From positions 101,331,373 through 101,395,372 of the forward strand of contig CM043704.1 in the NCBI GenBank assembly GCA_023935145.1: DNA of 64,000 nucleotides, given 5' to 3'. The stretch's first letter is position 1; each line of letters opens with the position of its first letter. Position numbers and translations under genes: made by a program. Of the stretch, positions 13,401-24,389 are shown in pieces. Origin of the DNA: Bretschneidera sinensis. Taxonomy: Eukaryota; Streptophyta; Magnoliopsida; Brassicales; Akaniaceae. The notes under the pieces were generated by a model. It saw only the letters and a list, made by a program, of their open reading frames with translations, was not told where the DNA came from and ran no database searches.

Positions 13401-13961
13401 TGTTGATGCCGGAAGAATGCCGTTGTCTTGGCGTTGATTTATTGGGATTTGCATAAGTGAACAGGGTGAACTAGAAGGCCCATGGAAGGAGGGGAAGAGG
13501 AGGCCTTCGAGGGTGCTTCGACGCTCTAGTTAGGACGAGGGCTTAAGAGAGGCCGATGACTAATTTTAAAATAGATTTGTGCGGATTTTTCCTTGTGTTT
13601 TTTAAGTGAAAAAGTCGTGTCTTGAATTTACGTACCTTAGGCCATTTATAGTATTATGAGTGAAGGTTGGCCACGTGGGGGAGGGATGGCTTTGTCCCTG
13701 TGATTCCGAGCTTCTGATGTTAGGTCTTAGTTGCGTGTTCAGTGGGTTGCGTGTTTCAGAGAGGGTTATGTCCGTTAATCGCGCTTGGACGTGGCGATGG
13801 CGTGACTTGCCAGTTCCACGTGTGCCTTGTCATGCTGCAGAGGCTGGACACGTGTCAACGTCCTATTGGTGATGCAAAATCCCACATGTTGACGTCCTAT
13901 TGGTGATGGAAGACCCCACGTGTTGGCGTCCTATTGGATGAGGGTATTGTGGGCTCCATCA
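13401..13961. mobile_element. Solo LTR with 5-bp target duplication
   Basis: A 561-bp block far richer in G+C than its surroundings starts TGTTGATGCC and ends GGGCTCCATCA (TG...CA termini). It is flanked by identical GTGGT pentamers at 13396-13400 and 13962-13966, the size expected for LTR-retrotransposon integration. No internal retroelement domain lies on either side, so this is a solo LTR left by recombination between two LTRs. Inside it are several CACGTG-type G-box cores (about 13670, 13815, 13850, 13917) and three near-repeats of GACGTCCTATTGG. The family is not identified. Confidence 0.75.
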
Positions 13962-14104
13962 GTGGTAATACCTTAATACTATGTTTTGTTCATTAAATTG
14001 CTAGATTGAGACTAAAGTGAGATAAAAAAATCTAAGTACCAAAATAGGGTAACATTATTCATCATCTTTAACCATCTTTAATTTTTTCACAAACCCTAAA
14101 ATTT

Positions 14105-15410
14105 AATTATTATTATTATTATTATTATTATTATAATAAATTACTTTTATTATTATTAGTAATATAATTATTAATTATTAATATAATTATAACTCTAAGA
14201 ATAATATTATTGTCACTAATATTATAAATACAATTATATTATTATAATTATAATAATTACTATATTATCATTATTATAATAATTATTACCAGAGTTGTTT
14301 TTCACTTGTTCCTAAAAGTAAAACAATACTTAATCACATCATCAATAACCATAAATTAATACTAAGCAACTCGAAATACATTTTTATACTTTAAATATTA
14401 TTATCGCACGCTTCACGCAACCCAAAATTGAAAAATCAAAGTGTTATGCCATTTTTTTTCTTTTCAAGTCATTTACTTTGGGTTTAAAAAATACTTTAAT
14501 TTCATAAATACTAATCATTTCAAATATTTTAATCATATTTCAAATATATTTAAAGATTAAAATAAATTTTAAAAAAATTTATATTCAAAAACTGAAGAAA
14601 AATATCAAAATTTTCAAAACCAGCATGTTGCAGTCAACTACAAGATGCTGTAGCCTACTAAAAAAGCTCCAGCAGCCTTGTTGTGCAGTTGACTACAAGC
14701 TCTTATAGTCCGCTACAACGCCCTCTTTCCAACCAAATAACTTCAGACATCTCCTTACCGTTTTCTTCTCAATTTTTTCTTGATTTAAAATATACTTCTC
14801 AAATCTTCAAATACACAATATTCTTATAGTTTTATCAATAAAATCAAACATTTCCCACAAGAAATTTTGAACTTTAAGCTTAAAATCATGAACTTTGGTT
14901 AAAACCCCATTTTTCTTCAAAAGAAACCTAAAACTTTTCGCAAATATTTTCAAATGATTTTCAAGTCTATCAACATTAAAAATTTATTACGTTTATTATC
15001 GTAATAATAATAATAATTATAATATTTTTTATTATAATTCATACTAATAGAGTAATAGATAATATTTACTATTAAACTATTATTTTTATCATCATAATTG
15101 TAATAATCATTATTCTAATTACCATAATAATATTTTTATAAGTACAATTTATTAAGAATAATAATAATTGATATTATTAATATAATTAATGTAATAATAA
15201 TTATTATTATTTTAATATTACTATAATTATAAAAATACTTTTAATATTATAATTATGATAATAATCATTAACATTATTATAATAATATTATTACTATTAT
15301 AATTATTTTTATTTAAAATATTATTATTATAATAAATAATATTTTTAATAATATTATAATAATTACAACAATTATTTATATTATTGTAATTATTATTGAA
15401 AGGTAAAAAT
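14105..15410. repeat. ATT/TTA-rich simple-sequence region
   Basis: A clean (ATT)n run at about 14105-14133 is followed by degenerate A/T-only trinucleotide-like sequence at 14134-14300 and 14995-15410. The middle (14580-14960) is ordinary AT-rich DNA with repeated GTCAACTACAAG-like motifs. No gene is seen. Confidence 0.7.
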
Positions 15411-16435
15411 AAAAATTCGATGGGATTCTTTCTTGTGGGAGAGGTGAGACAGAAAATGTAAGATTAAGATTAATTTTATCTCACTTTAATTTCATATAAA
15501 TAATAAATCTTTTCAACCCAATAAAAAATAATTATTTATATAAAATTAAATTAACCTAATCTCACTTTAATCTTTTCAACCAAACATCCCCTCGAAAACT
15601 TAGTTTGTTATAAGCTTCTTGGAAAAACCTTGGGCGTACGTGCGCCTGTGAAAACTGGAAAAAAAAAAAAGAAAGAAAAAAATAGAATCTGCACCCTCAA
15701 CGGTCAGCACGTGGTGGGCCATTCAATGCAGTTTTGTAGACCCCACAGTTGTTGGCTGATTCTGCGTAGATGCTGATGCGACAGTCCAGATTCAACCAGG
15801 GGAGTTTTGTCGCGGCCGCAGTTGGGACTTGAAACGTGAAAGATTTTGGCGCTTTCCCGTCTTAAAATCTTAATGCAGTTTTATATATTTAAAAATTAAA
15901 AGACGTGTTCAAGTTGATAAGGTAAAATTGAAGTCCGAAAAAGAAAGTTAATAAAAACAAAGCTAAGATATTTCATGTAAGATAAAAACGTCTGTACTTA
16001 TCAAAATAAAAAATTCGAAAGTGAGACATCCGTTTAATAGGTAAATTATTTAAGATATTATTATGGTAAGATAATACAACTTTTGGATGATATATAAGTG
16101 GTGTTTGGCTGAATAAAAAAAATCTTTAAAATATTTAAACAAACTTAAATCCCAACCAATTGGCGTCATGGTGTTTATCTATGTAATTTGAATGTGAAAA
16201 AAAAGCGAAAATATTTCAAATGGCAGATAAAATTTTGATATGTTCATATAATTTGCCAGCATATTAATATGTAAATGAGTTATACCAAAAAATACTATTC
16301 CGTAATATATAGTTGCGATTACTTAGTGAGTAACTGGGTATATATTGTCCCAAAGAAAGAAAATTTAAAAAAAATTCAAAAAAGTAATTGTAATTATAAC
16401 TATTCAAATCTCATATCGATGATAATAATAGATAA
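15411..16435. other. Intergenic DNA with a GC-richer, promoter-like island
   Basis: The segment 15620-15870 is GC-richer than its flanks and contains CACGTGGTGGGCC and TTTTGGCGC, which resemble a G-box/TCP-type site and an E2F site. No open frame or splice-consistent exon follows on either strand, so it may be a relic of a lost gene or another transposon piece. Confidence 0.3.
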
Positions 16436-17431
16436 AATCTCGATACATATTTAAGATCCTAGGAACCAAAATACAGTTTAAATTAATATTTTTATATGAT
16501 ATATGGGTCAGCATGTATTACGAATGATATCATATTTGATTTTGATCAATTTCTGCATGAATGTGTGGCATTCTAATGCAAGCATGGATCGTGTTACCAT
16601 AGTAGTAAACGGTTAGATTATCTATTATAAATAATTAATACTTGTACTATGAAAATATACTTTCTCTTTTAAAATTCCTCTGTATGTACAGGCTTGTACT
16701 TGAGGAAATTTAATGCTTTCTTACACAAATGCATTAAGAAATTTAAATTTCCAGTCCATTTACACTAGAAAAGAAATATAAGGACGCGAGATCTGTCGGC
16801 TAAGATGTCCCCTGGAGTTGCTACATAAGAAAAGTTCCTTTGAATGCGATGTCTCATTAGTCATATGATGGTGATACGGATAGAGTTTATGTAATACTTA
16901 ATGTTTTTTTTATAAGTAACAGTTAAATTAAATATATATTTTTAAAATCTGTTTACGAAAATATTCAAAAGCTAAAAATAATTTTTTAAAATTAAATTTG
17001 TGTTAGATAAATTGTTGTCACAACTGTTATATCAATCACTAAATAAATTTTATCTCTATTGTTGTTTACCAAAAATTATTTTGAAAATTATAAACTGAAT
17101 TGTATCTAAAAAAGATCAAGATCGTCTGCAATTAGGATTCTGTCCAGTTGTGCTGTTAATGATAGATTCGATTATTCGTCAATAATATAGTCGGATATTA
17201 TATGTTTTTAAATAATATGTCCGTCGAATCTATCAGCACAATTTGACAATGTCTTAACTACAAATGATTATAATTCCTAAAAGACTGTTTATCAAGAAAA
17301 AAATACGCTTAGAAAGAGAATATTCTGATCATTTTTAGTTTCTATTATTTATTTTTTTCTTTACTTTTAGAAAATGATACAATCTCAGACATTTATTCAT
17401 TTTTAGATCTCACATAACATATTACTTCATT
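16436..17431. repeat. Direct duplication, unit 1 (partner 17896-18857)
   Basis: About 1 kb that aligns, with small indels, to 17896-18857. Shared landmarks include GATATCATATTTGATTTTGATC, CCAGTCCATTTAC, TTGAATGCGATG and the right edge AGATCTCACATAA. The two units are separated by about 465 bp of unrelated DNA. No gene is seen in either unit. Confidence 0.85.
17121..17269. mobile_element. MITE-like element inside duplication unit 1
   Basis: The left end ATCGTCTGCAATTAGGATTC...AGTTGTGCTG and the right end CAGCACAATTTGACAATG...CAAATGAT are inverted repeats of about 35 bp with imperfect match, enclosing palindromic TAGATTCGA/TCGAATCTA. The same structure recurs at 18558-18706 in unit 2, so the element was present before the 1-kb block was duplicated. 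Confidence 0.5.
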
Positions 17432-17895
17432 TGAATAACTTATTAATATATGATTTGATAACAGATGAAAGTTGTTTGATGGGTATGACAAATATAATTG
17501 ATATGTGGAAAGTTATTTGATGGGCATGACAAGTATAATTGATATGTAGAAAGTTATTATATAAGAAGTAATATTATTGGAATAATGAGTCGATTAAATA
17601 ATCAATGGGGTAAATGAAATTCTTAATGAGTTATGGTTGATAAATTGATATGATATACGAGGAGAATAAATTAGTGAAATTGATCAAATAGTAATTTGAG
17701 AAAATGCATGATAGCTAAATTTAATGTCTGAATACATGTTTGCTGTTATATTACTGTTCATATGCATATTTCATATCATTGTTCATATACATATGCATAA
17801 AATAAAAGAACCTAGAGGGGGTCGGTCTAAATGAAAAACCGTGACAGCCGGTATATGCTGAAAATAAATAAAAACCGTGAAAGCCAGTATAATAG
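17432..17895. other. Spacer between the two direct-duplication units
   Basis: AT-rich DNA with two short internal near-repeats: TTGATGGGTATGACAAATATAATTG-like sequence at 17475-17545, and AAAACCGTGACAGCCGGTAT versus AAAACCGTGAAAGCCAGTAT at 17835-17893. The minus-strand open frame at 17751-18047 crosses the repeat boundary and has no domain. No gene is called. Confidence 0.5.
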
Positions 17896-18857
17896 ATAAG
17901 ATCTCTATACAAATTTGAGATCTTATTAATTAAAAACCAATTTGAATTAATATTTTTATGTGATATATGGGTCTGCGTGCTACAAATGATATCATATTTG
18001 ATTTTGATCAATTTCTGCGTGAATGTGTGGCATATAAGTGCAAGCATGGATCATGTTACCATAGTATTGTGGTATTACCATCGTAGTAAACGGTTAGGTG
18101 TATCTATTATATAGATAATTAATACTTGTATTAATTATGAAAATATACTTTCTCTTTTAATGCTTTCTTACACAAATGCACTAATAAATTTAAATTTCCA
18201 GTCCATTTACCGTTAGAAAAGAAATATAAGGACGAGAAATCTGTCGGCTAACATGTCCCTTGGGAGTTGCTACATTAGAAAAGTTCCTTTGAATGCGATG
18301 GCTCATTAGTCATATGATGGTGATCCGGATAGAGTAATGTTTTTTTATAAGTAACAGTTAAATTAAATATATATTTTTAAAATCTGTTTATGAAAATATT
18401 TAAAAGCTAAAAAATAATTTTTTAAAATTAAATTTGTGTTAAATAAACTGTTGTCACAACTGTTATACCAATTACTAAATAGATTTTATTTTTATTGTTG
18501 TTTATCAAAAACTATTTTGTAAACTATAAATTGAATTGTATCTAAAAAAAGATTAAGATCGTATGCAATTGAGATTCTGTTTAGTTGTGATGTTAACGAT
18601 AGATTTGTCTATTCGTCAATAATATAATCAGATATTATATGTTTTTAAATAACGTATCAGTCGAATCTACCAGCACAATTAGGACAAAGTCTTAACTGTA
18701 AATGTTCCTAATTCTTAAAATGACTTTTCATCAAGAAAAAAATACGCTTAGAAAGAGAATATTCTGATCATTTTTAGTTTCTATCATTTATTTTTAGAAA
18801 ACGATACAATCTCAAACATTTATGTACTTTTAGATCTCACATAATATATTATTCCAT
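17896..18857. repeat. Direct duplication, unit 2 (partner 16436-17431)
   Basis: Second copy of the 1-kb block. Relative to unit 1 it lacks the short CCTCTGTATGTACAGGCTTG stretch and has scattered substitutions, so the duplication is not recent. It contains the second copy of the small inverted-repeat element at 18558-18706. Confidence 0.85.
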
Positions 18858-19567
18858 TGTGCCATAATTTTAGTTACTTATCACTTTTTTTTACTTAAGT
18901 TTGATTTTAATTATTTTAAAATATAAAAAAAAACATTTTTAGAAACTTTTAAACTGTATTTATGCATATATATATAAAATAAAAAATTAAATTTTCTTAA
19001 TGATTTAACAATAAAAAAAATTATTCATTTAATTGGTTAAATAATAAACATAAAAAAATTATGAATAAAAAGAGTATTAATTCATAAACCCTTATAATAT
19101 ATAAAATGTTGAAAATATATTTTTTTAAAAAAATAAAATAAATGTAAAGGATAAATGTCATATCAACTTTATGATATTTTTTAATATTAAACCAAATGGT
19201 ACTGCATATGGTTTGACAAAAATATGTGCCACGTGAGGTATGGTACGAGCTTGACAAATAATTTGAGTCACGGAATCCACGTGTTAAGTGGATCCAACTC
19301 TAAGTACTACTACTAAAATAAGAAATCGAATTTTCGTCGACGAAGAAGAAAAAAAAGATAGAAATCGAGTGAAAAATCTTTTTGATGATTGTAAATTGGT
19401 AAAAGGTAAATCCTACATAGAAGTAAAAGTAAAACTTATCCAAAGGAATATTCTGTCCAAGTACCCATCTCCAATCTCTTTAAATTGTCTGACATCTGTT
19501 CGAAAGCCTTCAGTTTCCTCTTTTCACATCCCCACTTTCCACCCACAATTCATCAGTCATTAATCTG
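18858..19567. promoter_or_regulatory. Upstream region of zinc-ribbon gene copy 1
   Basis: AT-rich DNA followed by a less AT-rich 19205-19567 segment with CCACGTGAGG and CCACGTGTTAAG (G-box-like CACGTG cores). It leads into the 5' UTR shared with copy 2 at 19568. The open frame at 19288-19563 starts with GTG, has no domain and is not conserved upstream of copy 2, so it is not called. Confidence 0.4.
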
Positions 19568-21610
19568 ACATAAAAACAAACAAACCAAGCCAACTCATCA
19601 TAAAATAAAGGCTTTTCAATAAAAACTGAGAAGAGAAAAGCAGTTACAGAGAAAGAGAGAGAGAACAAGTTCTGAAAAAAATGTGTTTGGTGTTTTTGTG
19701 TGATGAAAAAGAAAGGGAGCTGGGCAGGCAACAAGCTCCTGGATCATGCCCACACTGTGGAGGTAAAGTTGCAGCATTGGACGTTGAGAGTAAATGGAGT
19801 TTCTGTTTCTTGCCCATCTGTTTCAAGATCAAGAGAAAGTATTTTTGTACTTTATGTGGTAGGCGTTTGGTTTTGTCTTACTAATTGAAAATTAAAGTTG
19901 GTCTCTTAACCAAGAAAGGTTACCAATTAAGAACACAGATCCAAGTTTTCTATTTTTCTCATTTTTGTTTTGTGTTTTGTGCTATTTTATTTTTCTGTTC
20001 TGTTTGGTCTTTGTTCAGAAAAAAAAAAAGAGTTTTTTTTTCTGCAAATACATGGAAGACTTGGTAAACTTTCTTGTTTAATTTAGTGAAATGGGCATCT
20101 TTCCAGTATCTTGATAATTGAAGATGAATGCAATTTTTTATTTTTATTTTTTCGATTGTATGTTTGAGAAGAATGGACCTAAATTAACATGGATATCTGT
20201 TAATTAATTGTAGATGTTATTTGGGTAATGCTTTAAGCAATAGTCACAAACAGAGATGGAGTCTCTGAAACTGAAAGACTGTTTTTTTTTTCGTTCTTCC
20301 AAAATCTGGCTCTTTCTGGGTTGATCCTTAATTTTTCCATTCTGTATTTTATTTTTTCTGGGTCTGTCAAATTACATTTACAACTCAAAATCCTAAATTT
20401 GTGTAGTTTAGATTTTAATTTTTCTTTCTGGTTTTTCTATGAGCTAAGATAAGAAGTTGATGATAATATTTTCCAATAACAAATCCTTTGTTTCCAAAAG
20501 AGTAAAAGAATTGCAAATAGTTAATATATTAGATTTAAGTACAGTTCAAAAGAAAAAAAATATATTAGATTTAAGTATAATTTACATAGATTATCATTAA
20601 ATTATATACTAAGAATAAGGGATGTGGTCAAAATAGTACTACTATGATTGACAAATTTAGGAGATTCGCCTATGAATAATACTAAAAGTTTTCCTCAATT
20701 AAATGTTTTTCTTCTTTTATAAGCAAATGAATGAACTGCAAATACTTGAAACAATGGGTGGTGATACTTATAGCCATCCGTTTTTTCCATTTCGACAATT
20801 ATAAAAGTTAAGAGTTATAATAAATAAATTCAAGCGGAAAAAATAAAAATTTGAAATTTTAGTGTGACGTAGTGCCTTTTAGTTGATTGAGTTCATGTAT
20901 GGACAAAATAGTCACTTTTTAACTTTCTTCTTAAGCAAATGATAAAACTGAATTAATAAAGAAAAAAAAAGGAACAGGAAGAGATAAGGCCATTAAATGA
21001 TATTATTATTATATACATGAAAATTTGTGTGTTTTGCCATATATGCTTTCTGTCTTATCCTGAGATTTAACTTTCTTCTTTGATATGAATGTAGAAAGCC
21101 AAATCTCATCAAATGATAAAAAAAAGTGGTAAAAAGGTTATACCATTACTAGTATTTGACATGGGTAAATTTCCAAATGAAATTACAATGTTCCTTTATA
21201 AGCAGAATTAGGTATCACTTCCTTCAGTAGGTTTTGGCCTCATCATAAAGTGGAGTGAGGTTGAGGATAGGTCTAGGATTCGAATCTTGAAATGGTGTTT
21301 ACGTGGACCATTTTTTTTATAGTAAAAATAAGATTTTTCTAACTTGTACTCAATAATAAATTGAAATTTATTTAATTAATTAAGTGATAGAATTTAGATA
21401 ATAAAGTTTGTCCAATGTATATTTATAATTAGATAATAAACTTTTAGTGGGTTTCCAAACCTTGCTATAGAGGTGGAAGACTTTTTATTATGCGATGACT
21501 CATTTTACGCCTCATCCATTAATACGCATTGGCAATTTACACCGAGTAGTGTCCAAAACTCATGTGAGTTCACATCAACACATTCTGCCATCCATTCACA
21601 AGGAGTTGTA
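19568..21610. repeat. Gene-bearing segmental duplication, copy 1 (partner 30901-32945)
   Basis: About 2 kb, including the zinc-ribbon gene, its roughly 113-bp upstream leader and about 1.7 kb of downstream DNA, is shared with 30901-32945. Indels include a shorter ATT run (about 21000 versus 32318) and an extra AAATATATTAGATTTAAGT stretch at about 20560 in copy 1. The left breakpoint is abrupt, at TGACATAAAAAC (here) versus TATAACATAAAAAC (copy 2). Confidence 0.85.
19681..19884 (+). CDS. Small zinc-ribbon-like protein, copy 1 (67 aa)
   Basis: A single-exon 67-residue frame with two CxxC pairs spaced for a zinc ribbon: CPHCGG at residues 23-28 and CTLC at 57-60, the latter followed by a basic GRRL tail. 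Between them lies KWSFCFLPICFKIKRKYFC, hydrophobic then basic. I recognise the layout (MG-x-VF-x-C, E-R-E-L-G-R, CPxCGGK, RKYFCTLC-x-RRL) as a widespread small plant protein family with no established function; some databases label members as methionyl-tRNA synthetase, which the length does not support. The copy at 31017 differs by seven bases in the frame, three of them changing residues (C2G, K10E, G61S). Conservation of the frame in both copies supports coding. Residue 2 is Cys here, whereas Gly is, as I recall, usual in the family. Confidence 0.8.
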   Translation: MCLVFLCDEKERELGRQQAPGSCPHCGGKVAALDVESKWSFCFLPICFKIKRKYFCTLCGRRLVLSY

Positions 21611-21656
21611 AGATCATCCATGGCTGGACGCGTCTAGCGTGGAAAGAAGGAAAAAG
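19885..21656. other. 3' flank of zinc-ribbon copy 1
   Basis: Contains the presumed 3' UTR and AT-rich DNA matched in copy 2. From about 21405 it carries the module GTTTGTCCAATGTATATTTATAA...CACCGAGTAGTGTCC...CATCCATTC, also found at 27145-27360 and 32725-32940. At 21612 the match to copy 2 stops and a different repeat (GACGCGTCTAGCGTGGAAAG, partner 27781) begins. No further gene is seen. Confidence 0.6.
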
Positions 21657-21661
21657 AAAAT

Positions 21662-21877
21662 TGTTAATGTATTATATGGGTTTAGTCCCACATTGGTTGT
21701 GTATAGCTTTGCTTCTCCTATTAGCTTGTATAAATAAAATAATCCCACATTGGTTGTGTATAGCTTTACTTCTCCTATTAGCTTATATAAATAGGATAGC
21801 TCACTTTGTAAGTAAATCACACCATTCAATACAATTCTTCTCTTTGTATTGTCTCACTTCCTCTCTTAAATTCAACA
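21662..21877 (+). repeat. 5' LTR of the copia element
   Basis: Begins TGTTAATG and ends TTCAACA. It contains an internal tandem duplication of about 52 bp (CCCACATTGGTTGTGTATAGC twice), each unit ending in a TATA-like GTATAAATA or ATATAAATA. Confidence 0.95.
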
Positions 21878-21890
21878 TGGTATCAGAGCC
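21878..21890 (+). other. Primer-binding site (initiator tRNA-Met type)
   Basis: TGGTATCAGAGCC directly follows the 5' LTR with no spacer. This is the standard plant retrotransposon site complementary to the 3' end of initiator tRNA-Met. Confidence 0.9.
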
Positions 21891-21898
21891 TTAATGGT

Positions 21899-22370
21899 TC
21901 TCGGTATTTTAAGAGTTGAGTATGCTCTGTGATTGCCACTATTAGTGGATCCTTCACATCAGAAATTCTCGGTATATTAAGAGTTGAGTATGCTCTGTGA
22001 TTGCCACTATTAGTGGATCCTTCACATCAGAAAAACTTCTAGTATATCATTTTCATACCTGTCGGGTCATCATTATAGTCGGAGTCTCATTCTCCATCGA
22101 CATCATCTCCGCTGTCGCTTCTGTTTCAGAAACGCTGCTGCCACGTCAGCCCTAAAAGCCACATCAGCGCCACCTCAGTGCCACCTCACCCATTGACATC
22201 ATCTCCGCTGCCGCTCCTGTTTCAGACACGCTGCTGCCACAGTAGCACCACATCAACAACACGTCAGCACCACGTTACTCGTTGACCGTCACATCATCAG
22301 TTGATTGCCACGTCATCAGTTGACCGCCACATCACCGGTTGACTGCCACATTATCAGTTGACCGTCACAT
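21899..22370 (+). repeat. Copia leader with two families of tandem repeats
   Basis: The untranslated leader holds two copies of a roughly 67-bp unit (TTCTCGGTATWTTAAGAG to CACATCAGAAA, about 21897-22033). These are followed by CCACRTCAGC-type short repeats and a 21-bp minisatellite (GTTGACCGYCACATCAYCAG, about 22260-22375). No coding frame for the missing gag domain spans it. Confidence 0.8.
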
Positions 22371-23527
22371 CACTGGTTTCTTGGAGGTTCACCTTCCTCT
22401 TTGCTCCTATGGCTGAATCGGACTTACCCCACCGACAGAGCACACACCAGAAGCCCTTATATTGCAAGTATTGTCATTCACAAGGGCATGAATTGCTCAA
22501 ATGTCCTTCTCGCCTATGTAAAGTCTGCAGAGAACTGGGTCACTATCTTGCAGACTGCCCTAAACTTCCATCTGGAAATCAGTCAAATGGGAACCAATAT
22601 CACTCTCGAGGCTCATACAATCGGCCATATTCCAAGCCAAAGAATACTGCTGCCGTAACCACTGATGCTACACCAACTTCATCCAATTCTCCACCTGCTT
22701 GGAGTGGTTTCTGCACCGTTCTTACCGAGGCTCTAAATAAAATCGGTAACAATATAGCCATGTCAACTACACCAGGTACATCCCGATGGTATTTCGATTC
22801 TGCTTGTTGCAATCACATGACTTCTGATGCCTCTATTTTTTCCTCTAAAACCCGTGATGAGCATGCGCATACTATTCACACTGCCAATGGATCAAATATG
22901 CTGGTCAGCCATACTGGACATGTTGATAGTTCTCATTTGTCTCTCCCTGACACATATTTAGTTCATAATCTTACGCTTAACCTTATATCTGTTGGACAAC
23001 TATGTGATCTTGGACTTGATGTGCATTTTTCTTCTACTGGTTGTCGTGTGCAGGACCCTCAGACAGGAAAACTCCTTGGAACCGGTCGTAAAGTTGGACG
23101 CCTCTTTGAGCTCACTCATCTCCAAGTCCCATCCTCACCATCACCAAATCAATCAGCCGCATCCATCCCAGCACTCTCACCTGTGGAATTGTGGCACTCT
23201 CGGTTAGGTCATACTTCATCTAGCCCTCTACGTTCTCTTATTTCTAGTGGTCAGTTAGGTTCACTTCAGCATGAGTCTTTTCATTGTATTCATTGTCAAC
23301 TTGCAAAACAATCAGCTTTACCTTTTAATGAGAGTCAGTCCATTTCCCTTGCACCTTTTGATTTAGTACATTCTGACGTTTGGGGGCCTTCTCCTCATGC
23401 ATCAATGGGTGGTGCTCGTTATTTTGTTATATTTGTGGATGACTATTCTCGTTATACTTGGTTGTTTCTTATGAAAAGCAGATCTGAACTCTTTCAAATA
23501 TATTCTGATTTTTCTTCTATGGTTTAA
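22358..23527 (+). pseudogene. Copia gag zinc knuckles, protease, pre-integrase, integrase N-part (stopped)
   Basis: A 389-codon frame. Two CCHC knuckles (CX2CX4HX4C) occupy about residues 36-66. The aspartic protease follows (FDSACCNHMT at about residue 147; D-S-A where D-S-G or D-S-A is usual). Next come the GAG-pre-integrase block (LWHSRLGH with a downstream CIHC) and the integrase core with its first catalytic Asp (HSDVWG) and DDYSRYTW. The frame ends at a TAA at 23525-23527, and the same frame continues open beyond it, so this is a nonsense mutation inside integrase. Residues before the knuckles do not resemble the usual copia capsid domain of roughly 200-250 residues, which appears deleted. 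The first Met is therefore unlikely to be the ancestral start. Confidence 0.9.
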
Positions 23528-24389
23528 ACTCAATTCTCTCGGAATATCAAAATTTTTCGTTCAGATAATGCAATGGAATATAAAGACCGTGCTTTTCTAA
23601 ACCTACTTCACAAAAATGGCACGCTCCCCCACCGCTCGTGCCCTGGAACCTCCCAACAAAATGGACGAGCTGAACGCAAACATCGACATATTCTTGACAC
23701 CGTTCGTGCTCTACTCATTTCGTCATCATGTCCTGAACGTTTCTGGGGTAATGCCGCATTCACCGCAGTATACACAATCAATCGTGTCCCTTCCACTACA
23801 ATCCAAAATCAATCTCCATTCGAGCGCCTTTTCGGTAAACCTCCTGATTACTCTAACCTCAGAGTCTTTGGTTGCGCTTGTTTTGTTCTTCTCAAACCAC
23901 ATGAACACAACAAATTACAACCAAGGGCTCATCTGTGTTGTTTCATTGGATATGGTATTGAACATAAGGGGTATCGATGCTGGGATCCTATTTCTAAAAC
24001 TCTTCGTATCTCTCGTCATGTCATTTTTTGGGAACATCAAATGTTCTCTTCCTTACGGTCATTTGACATATCAACCATCACTAACTCCAGATTCTTTACT
24101 GATCCATCTATTAAGTTATTTCCTGAGAATCCAGTTTCAGGTACTGTTGAGTCCACCTCCGAATCACCAGCTGATATCACCCCTTCCGTTCCAGAACCAC
24201 CAGTTGATCCTACCTCTCCAGACCCAGACCCAGACCCAGTTCCAGCTCCAGAACCATCAGCTGACCTCACATCTCTGACTCAATCGGTCGTGCCCGAGGA
24301 TATTCCTATGTCTGATGAGTCTGCACCGACTCCCTCTGAGAGCCATCCTCCAGATCACCCCCGCAGATCTACCAGGGTAACTCACCCCC
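23528..24389 (+). pseudogene. Copia integrase C-part and linker
   Basis: In phase with the preceding frame across the stop. It contains the second integrase Asp (FRSDNAMEY), the catalytic Glu region (QQNGRAERKHRHILD), the FGCACFVL and KGYRCW blocks, and a proline/aspartate-rich linker with short repeats (PDPDPDP at about 24220-24240) ending at RRSTR. After the five-C run at 24385-24389 the reading frame must change to reach RT, consistent with a one-base deletion in that run. Confidence 0.85.

Noticed and set aside
13340..15595. Whole 13.3-15.6 kb interval as one large inverted-repeat transposon
   Set aside because: Faint similarity between TTGGTTTTCGGACATAATT and the reverse of TTCAACCAAACATCCCC was noticed, but the match is too weak and no target duplication was found.
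17751..18047. 98-aa minus-strand open frame
   Set aside because: It spans the junction of the direct duplication, has AT-driven composition and no domain, and is not preserved in the sister unit.
19288..19563. 91-aa open frame just upstream of zinc-ribbon copy 1
   Set aside because: Starts at GTG, lies in the probable promoter/leader and has no counterpart upstream of copy 2.
22260..22375. 21-bp repeats in the copia leader as a CRISPR-like array
   Set aside because: Repeats are contiguous and degenerate with no unique spacers, in a plant retrotransposon leader.
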